Positions 59,109 through 64,000 of a DNA stretch of 64,000 nucleotides are shown here, one piece after another. Source of the DNA: Mytilus californianus (lineage: Eukaryota > Mollusca > Bivalvia > Mytilida > Mytilidae); contig NW_026262734.1 in NCBI RefSeq assembly GCF_021869535.1, positions 98,647,285 through 98,711,284 of the forward strand, written 5' to 3'. The position numbers and the translations under genes are program-made. The notes below the pieces were generated by a model. The model made no database searches and was not told the DNA's origin. It worked only from the letters and a program-made list of their open reading frames with translations. Every line of letters starts with the position of its first letter. Position 1 is the stretch's first letter.

Positions 59109-60186
59109 TTAATACAGCGTACTGTTGTGCATTGTGACAATAAATCTGGGAATCGTTTATTAATATATAATAATGTCCCAGAATAACCAATTTTATTTGC
59201 TAATTGAAAATTAAGCTGAATAAAATCATTTAAGACAGCAGAGAAGATAATTCTGTATAAATTGTTTATTACTCAGACTTAAATAAAGAGTGAGCTATTT
59301 ATGATGTCTCTGTACTGGTCAAAGGGTCAGATTTGTCATACTTAATTAAACGATAAATTGTTGAAATTAGATAACATGTTTTCACGTGAAGAGAAATTTC
59401 ACAAATATCAGTGCATGATTGGATTACATCTTTCTTATTGGTCAATGATCTTGTGGGGTCAGCACGAGTTCACGTGTAAGTGCGTTGTGGTCACTTATCA
59501 AACAATTTGTGAAAAATTCCCACCCGCATACCTCCCTTAATTTTATCTTTAGAAATAGATATGTATATATGTTTATTAGTGGGGCAGATTTTTCTCCCCA
59601 TCTTTGCTAAGTATTCTTTGTCATTTATTCAATTGATTTGATTTTAGTTGATTTTATTTCGTAGTAATTATGTATTATAATTTCATATTAGTTATGAACT
59701 TTTATGTCAAATGTTTTATTCAGTGCAAAATGTATTTTTTGCATTATATGATTTTGAATGAATGACCTTTTCGTCAATTTAGTTTTTATATCATATAGCA
59801 AAACAAGCTCAGACTCTGGCCTGTGTATACATTAGTATGTTTATGGTATCTAACTGGCTGTCTTAATAACTTATTATTTCTGGACGTTTATCATGTGATA
59901 TTTTGTAATTAATCATAGCCTGGGAAAATGTCGGAAAGCATGAAGAAAATTAACAAAACGATATTTCTGTTATAAATATTTATCTTAAGTCGGAAACACA
60001 GTGGTCGGAAAGCAGAAAGATAATTGAATAAAAGGATTTTTCTGTCGAAAATATTTAATTCCATTAATAGATACTACCATACCAAGAGAATATTCATTAA
60101 AATTATTTAGTTTAAACTGAGACTAAATTTATCCTTGATAGAATATAATTTAAAATGTTATATATACGTGTATTATGTCCCACAGG

Positions 60187-60653
60187 TATGACCGGACAAT
60201 TTGGACTGTGCAATGAAATTAGTTTTTAAACAACATTTTATGAATTCAATTGTTTTAATGTATATTCTTGTTTTGCATTTATTTTATTATTCTGAACTTT
60301 GTCGTAAATTTAGGCATAAGTGTTTTACACGGATTATGTGTCACAAAGGACTTAAATTCATTTACTCTATCCATTTAATTATTTATTCTCTGTAACAGTT
60401 TAGACAATAATTTACTTATACGTGTCGGACATTAATTACTCTTCTAATCTATTGTTATTTCTATTTGGCATATGTTAATCTTCTTAATCCTTTAATTGCT
60501 TGTGCTTATATATATTGTTATTGTTTGTATGTTACTTTACATTTGGTTTGGAGTTGTTGTTCGGTCTTGCCGGACTGCTAAAATAAAAGTTTAAGGAGCG
60601 AAATATTCCTTCTTGATTTCCATTTAGCCGGAACGAAATTTTACCCGGCTATA
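60187..60653 (+). repeat. 5' LTR
   Basis: 467 bp, bounded by TATGACCGG and CCGGCTATA. It carries a TATATATA stretch and AATAAA at 60582-60587 after the palindrome-like GGTCTTGCCGGACTG. It differs from the 3' LTR by a 10-bp deletion near 60340 and a few substitutions close to the right end. Confidence 0.9.
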
Positions 60654-60722
60654 TCTGGTGTTAGGACATCCGGGCAACGCATCTATCGGATACCTTGCTC
60701 TACCTGTGAAGCAAACAGAAAA

Positions 60723-61547
60723 ATGGATACGCGGAGAACCAGAAATTTTGGCCGAGACTGGAGATACCAGATGTCTGATCATGGAACTACCTTTCAGACA
60801 AGAAATTTTCAACATATGGACAACTACCTATGTAAGTTTTGTGGAAAGACTGTGAACAATCAATTTCATTTTAGACAATGTATAGCAAAAACGTCATTTT
60901 GCTATACGTGCAGAAGTTTTGGACATTACGCCAGAATGTGTAATTTTCACAGACAACCGGACGTGAAAGTTGTTAAGGTTAAATCCAAATCGAAATTACG
61001 TCGTGACGCAGAAAGAATGATAAAATTCAAAGAACAGAAAGCTATGTCAATTTTTCCTTGTGCGGAACTCAATACTATTGAACTGATGGACTTCTTTCCA
61101 ACCTTAGGTTATAATAGGGAATTTATAGATAACGTTAGACTCAGGCACGATCGAGTGAATTCCGAGAGAGTTAAATTCAAAATTAAAAGTGTACACTATG
61201 AAAAGAAATTTAAAGAATTAAATCAAAAGCATACCAGTGTTGTTAGCAATCTAGAAAAACTTCAAAAACAAAACGCAGATGACCAAAAAGATATGGAAAA
61301 ATTACGGGAACGCATTACTGATCTTGAAGAAGCTAATTTTCGGATTTACGATCAAAGATGTGAAGCAATCGACCAGCAATACCAATTACAACGCGATAAA
61401 GAACATATGCGGGATCGAATCACCAAACTAGAAGACGAATTGGACAATTTTCGGAAAAATACAAAAGAAGATAATCATCCAAACCAAAACTATCGTTACA
61501 GAGGACGCCACAACCACAGAGGAAACTTTCGGAACAATTTAAGATGA
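60723..61547 (+). CDS. Gag-like protein: two zinc knuckles, coiled coil, RG-rich tail
   Basis: 274 residues, the only open frame between two LTRs. Residues 37-53 form C-X2-C-X8-H-X3-C; residues 60-73 form a canonical CCHC zinc knuckle C-X2-C-X4-H-X4-C (CYTCRSFGHYARMC). A lysine/arginine-rich stretch follows (about 82-105). From about 150 to 245 heptad-like charged repeats (KLRERITDLEEANFRIYD and similar) predict a coiled coil. The tail is RG/RN-rich (YRYRGRHNHRG). This suggests a nucleic-acid-binding, self-associating particle protein, but a capsid-like domain N-terminal to the knuckles is missing, which is unlike typical Gag. ATG at 60723 is the first in frame; leader sequence is 69 bp. Confidence 0.75.
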   Translation: MDTRRTRNFGRDWRYQMSDHGTTFQTRNFQHMDNYLCKFCGKTVNNQFHFRQCIAKTSFCYTCRSFGHYARMCNFHRQPDVKVVKVKSKSKLRRDAERMIKFKEQKAMSIFPCAELNTIELMDFFPTLGYNREFIDNVRLRHDRVNSERVKFKIKSVHYEKKFKELNQKHTSVVSNLEKLQKQNADDQKDMEKLRERITDLEEANFRIYDQRCEAIDQQYQLQRDKEHMRDRITKLEDELDNFRKNTKEDNHPNQNYRYRGRHNHRGNFRNNLR

Positions 61548-61588
61548 ACAGTAAGACCCGGGTCGTGTCTTCAAGGGCCGCGGGAATA

Positions 61589-62065
61589 TATGACCGGACA
61601 ATTTGGACTGTGCAATGAAATTAGTTTTTAAACAACATTTTATGAATTCAATTGTTTTAATGTATATTCTTGTTTTGCATTTATTTTATTATTCTGAACT
61701 TTGTCGTAAATTTAGGCATAAGTGTTTTACACGGATTATGTGTCATAATCTTGGACAAAGGACTTAAATTCATTTACTCTATCCATTTAATTATTTATTC
61801 TCTGTAACAGTTTAGACAATAATTTACTTATACGTGTCGGACATTAATTACTCTTCTAATCTATTGTTATTTCTATTTGGCATATGTTAATCTTCTTAAT
61901 CCTTTAATTGCTTGTGCTTATATATATTGTTATTGTTTGTATGTTACTTTACATTTGGTTTGGAGTTGTTGTTCGGTCTTGCCGGACTGCTAAAATAAAA
62001 GTTTAAGGAGCGAAATATTCCTTCTTGATTTCAATTTAGCCGGAACGCCATTAGACCCGGCTATA
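61589..62065 (+). repeat. 3' LTR
   Basis: 477 bp, nearly identical to the 5' LTR with an extra ATAATCTTGG-type segment near 61744. High similarity between the LTRs indicates a young insertion. Confidence 0.9.
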
Positions 62066-62149
62066 CAGGTTTGAACAGTGAATACATTTATGAAAATTAT
62101 ATGCAACATATGAGCACCAATGAGCAGGGATGCATATACATAAGTAAGT

Positions 62150-64000
62150 ATCTAAATTTTAAATGGTAGTGAATGAAAAAATACTTGCTTGGTTTCAATT
62201 CACAAGGACTTTAAATCCTTGCATCTCACAACAAACGTAATTAATATTTTACAATAATCATAAAAAAACTTAATTACTACGTTAATATAAGCCTCTGCTT
62301 ATAATTTGCATAGCAATATATTAATATAGTGGAAAGTAAAGTTAGAGGATTTGATAAATAAAACGTCCACCAGTAAATACTTGACGTTTGTGTTTATTGA
62401 TATTATATCTAAATTATCGGAAAATATTCATTAACAGGAATGTATGTTAATAATTAAATTTTAATTCTTTTTTTGTTTTTGTTTTTAATAGTTCAACCTT
62501 ATAGCATTTAAATCTTTGCAATATGGTACGATTTTGAAAATTGTATTCATTATCCTACACGTCCTGGTTCATTTACATTATATATCGCCCTGCAGCCGGT
62601 TGTACGAACGTGTCATTAGTCTAATGAGTCATCAAGTCTTCATTAGCCTAATGCATCATAAAGGCATAATGAAGACTTAATGACCCATTAGGCTAATGTC
62701 ACGTTCGTACAACCGGCTGATGTTCACACAACACACTAATGAACACTTTCGGTTTGCGTTCACACAAATTCCGGATTAAATGGCAATGAATCCGGAGTCA
62801 AAACACTTGAGGGGTGTAGTTTGACATCCGAATTTAAACATTAGATTGGAGCCAAGATTAATATATGTGATGATGCAAATGCGTATTCTTATCTAGAGTA
62901 TCCGTGCGTATGCTTTCTATTTACTATTACTGAAAAAAACACGTGCATGCATAAGTATTAATTTCACTCACGAATGTGAATTTTCGCCTTTCTTATCTAA
63001 ATTCGGGACACGACAGTAAGAGCTTGACATGTGACTTTCAAGCATGGTCATCATTACTTAAGGTATTCTGACCTCTAGCTTTTCCTCTTTTCTTTTTCTT
63101 TTTTGAGTGACTGTCCTATTATAAACTTTGACATTTTCGAAATGCTCAGGATTTCCTACCTCAGGAATAGATTACCTTAGATGTATTCGGCAAAACCTTT
63201 GTTTCGAACTTTTGGGTCCTCAATTCCTTTCATCTTCGTACTTTATTTGGCCTTTTTAACTTCTTTTTTTTTTTTCGAGCGTCACTGATGAGTCTTTTGT
63301 ATACTGAACTCGCGTCTGGCGTACAACATTTTAATCCTGGTATCTTTTTATATCTGCATATCTTTTTATATAAATTGGTTCTTTTGAGAGTATGTTCAGG
63401 TATTCATAAAACTCCTGAAAATAAGATATTCTTCAAAACTAAGTTATCCTGTAGAATATTTGGATTGATTTAAGTAACTCCAGGAAATCTTTAAAATTTG
63501 AACTGTTTTATGAGACCAAAATAATTGTCAGTTTATAAGAGGTCCCAATGAAGCTGGTGTGTTACTCTCAAGAAAAATATACAAAACCTTCTAAGTTGCA
63601 TGCCACAGGGTTTCACTCTCCATTGAAATTGGACTTTAAATTTATCTATACAACATCAACCATGAGTACAAACAGCTTCAATAACGAGTATAAGAATAAT
63701 TGAAGGCATCCAGGAAACAAAATATGAAGATATGATAGATAAAATAAATGCACCCAATAAATGCAAGCAAACCGAGTGCTTAAATTTATATTGCGATTGG
63801 TTTGTGTAATTTGCATTAGACATATGGTTTGCAGAAACTGGGATTTGCAAAAACATGATGTACACTCCCAAGTAATAAATAAAATAGTCAAGCCTTAAAA
63901 TGTTAATTTAAATAGTAGCAGTATATGTTCATTTTTCTTTTCACAGCTATCCAACATTGCTTTCAACTGACTTGTGCAAGAATCTACACACAATTACATA
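62150..64000 (+). repeat. Duplicated SLC28 intron 4 sequence, last segment
   Basis: Colinear with about 15020-16470: shared words include TTTCAATTCACAA, TTTAAATCCTTGCA, TACTTGACGTTTGTGTTTAT, TTATCTAAATT, the family D repeat at 63200-63345 (partner 15735-15870), and the CAACCATGAGTAC/ACAGCTTCAATAACGAGT stretch near the end. In copy A, exon 5 follows after the Penelope-like insertion. Confidence 0.85.
62593..62719. repeat. 127-bp palindromic hairpin element
   Basis: The left arm begins CAGCCGGTTGTACGAACGTG and the right arm ends with the inverse. Inside, CATTAGNCTAATG occurs three times and AGTCTTCATTA pairs with TAATGAAGACT. The whole segment can fold into one long hairpin. The corresponding stretch of copy A (near 15535-15545) has no such palindrome. 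Probably a very short MITE. Confidence 0.8.

Larger units (their letters stand above)
60187..62065 (+). mobile_element. Compact LTR retrotransposon encoding only a Gag-like protein, 1.88 kb
   Basis: Two direct LTRs (60187-60653 and 61589-62065) bracket a 935-bp interior with one open frame. LTR ends are imperfect inverted repeats (TATGACCGG and CCGGCTATA). Flanks carry CAGG(T) on both sides (60183-60187 and 62066-62070), a 4-5 bp target duplication. Two bases after the 5' LTR, TGGTGTTAGGA resembles a primer-binding site; from memory it fits the 3' end of a leucine tRNA. No clear polypurine tract and no protease, RT or integrase are present. It interrupts sequence homologous to SLC28 intron 4. 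Confidence 0.88.

Overview
The window looks like nuclear DNA of a bivalve mollusc, most likely a mussel of the Mytilus type. It is AT-rich, genes are split into short exons with GT/AG introns, and most of the space is filled with dispersed repeats that I associate with mussel genomes. The species call is inference from repeat content and from the protein families. No bacterial, phage or CRISPR features are present.

Main gene (plus strand, about 3.6-27.3 kb): a concentrative nucleoside transporter of the SLC28/CNT family. Ten coding exons join with matching phases into a 609-residue protein. Exon 1 exists in two paralogous alternative forms (3.7 kb and 9.5 kb). Both end in phase 2 and both fit the same exon 2 at 11984. 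The introns carry a Penelope-like retroelement, a 124-bp satellite, a tRNA-like sequence and many short repeats.

Second copy (45.4-64 kb): the first 4.6 kb of the window, including first exon 1a, is repeated at 45.4-50.3 kb. Intron sequence from 14.1-16.5 kb is repeated, split by insertions, at 54.3-64.0 kb. This looks like a tandem paralogue of the transporter gene. Its exons 1b-4 are not visible; they are deleted or hidden by the assembly gap at 51.66 kb. Its later exons should lie just beyond the window. Comparing the copies gives empty sites for several insertions: a 1.3-kb TA-flanked element with a G24/C26 pair, a 4.5-kb TTAA-flanked element, a compact LTR element and a 70-bp repeat fragment.

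Middle (27.3-45.4 kb): a broken, tandemly duplicated multicopy gene relic (28.4-30.8 kb); a minus-strand gene (32.3-36.5 kb) resembling the C-terminal half of a mollusc-expanded family often linked with Mab-21-like proteins, with a likely one-base frameshift; a Penelope-like reverse transcriptase in its intron and a GIY-YIG endonuclease fragment just upstream; a LINE tail and a 1.6-kb TTAA-flanked element; then repeat-rich DNA without recognisable genes.

Right part (54-62 kb): a truncated LINE reverse transcriptase inside the TTAA-flanked element, and a complete 1.88-kb LTR element. That element has 467/477-bp LTRs and encodes only a Gag-like protein with two zinc knuckles and a coiled coil, without pol. 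I see no wholly new enzymatic system. The most notable items are the transporter locus architecture (alternative first exons, four in-frame tandem splice acceptors, altered substrate motif) and the Gag-only LTR element.
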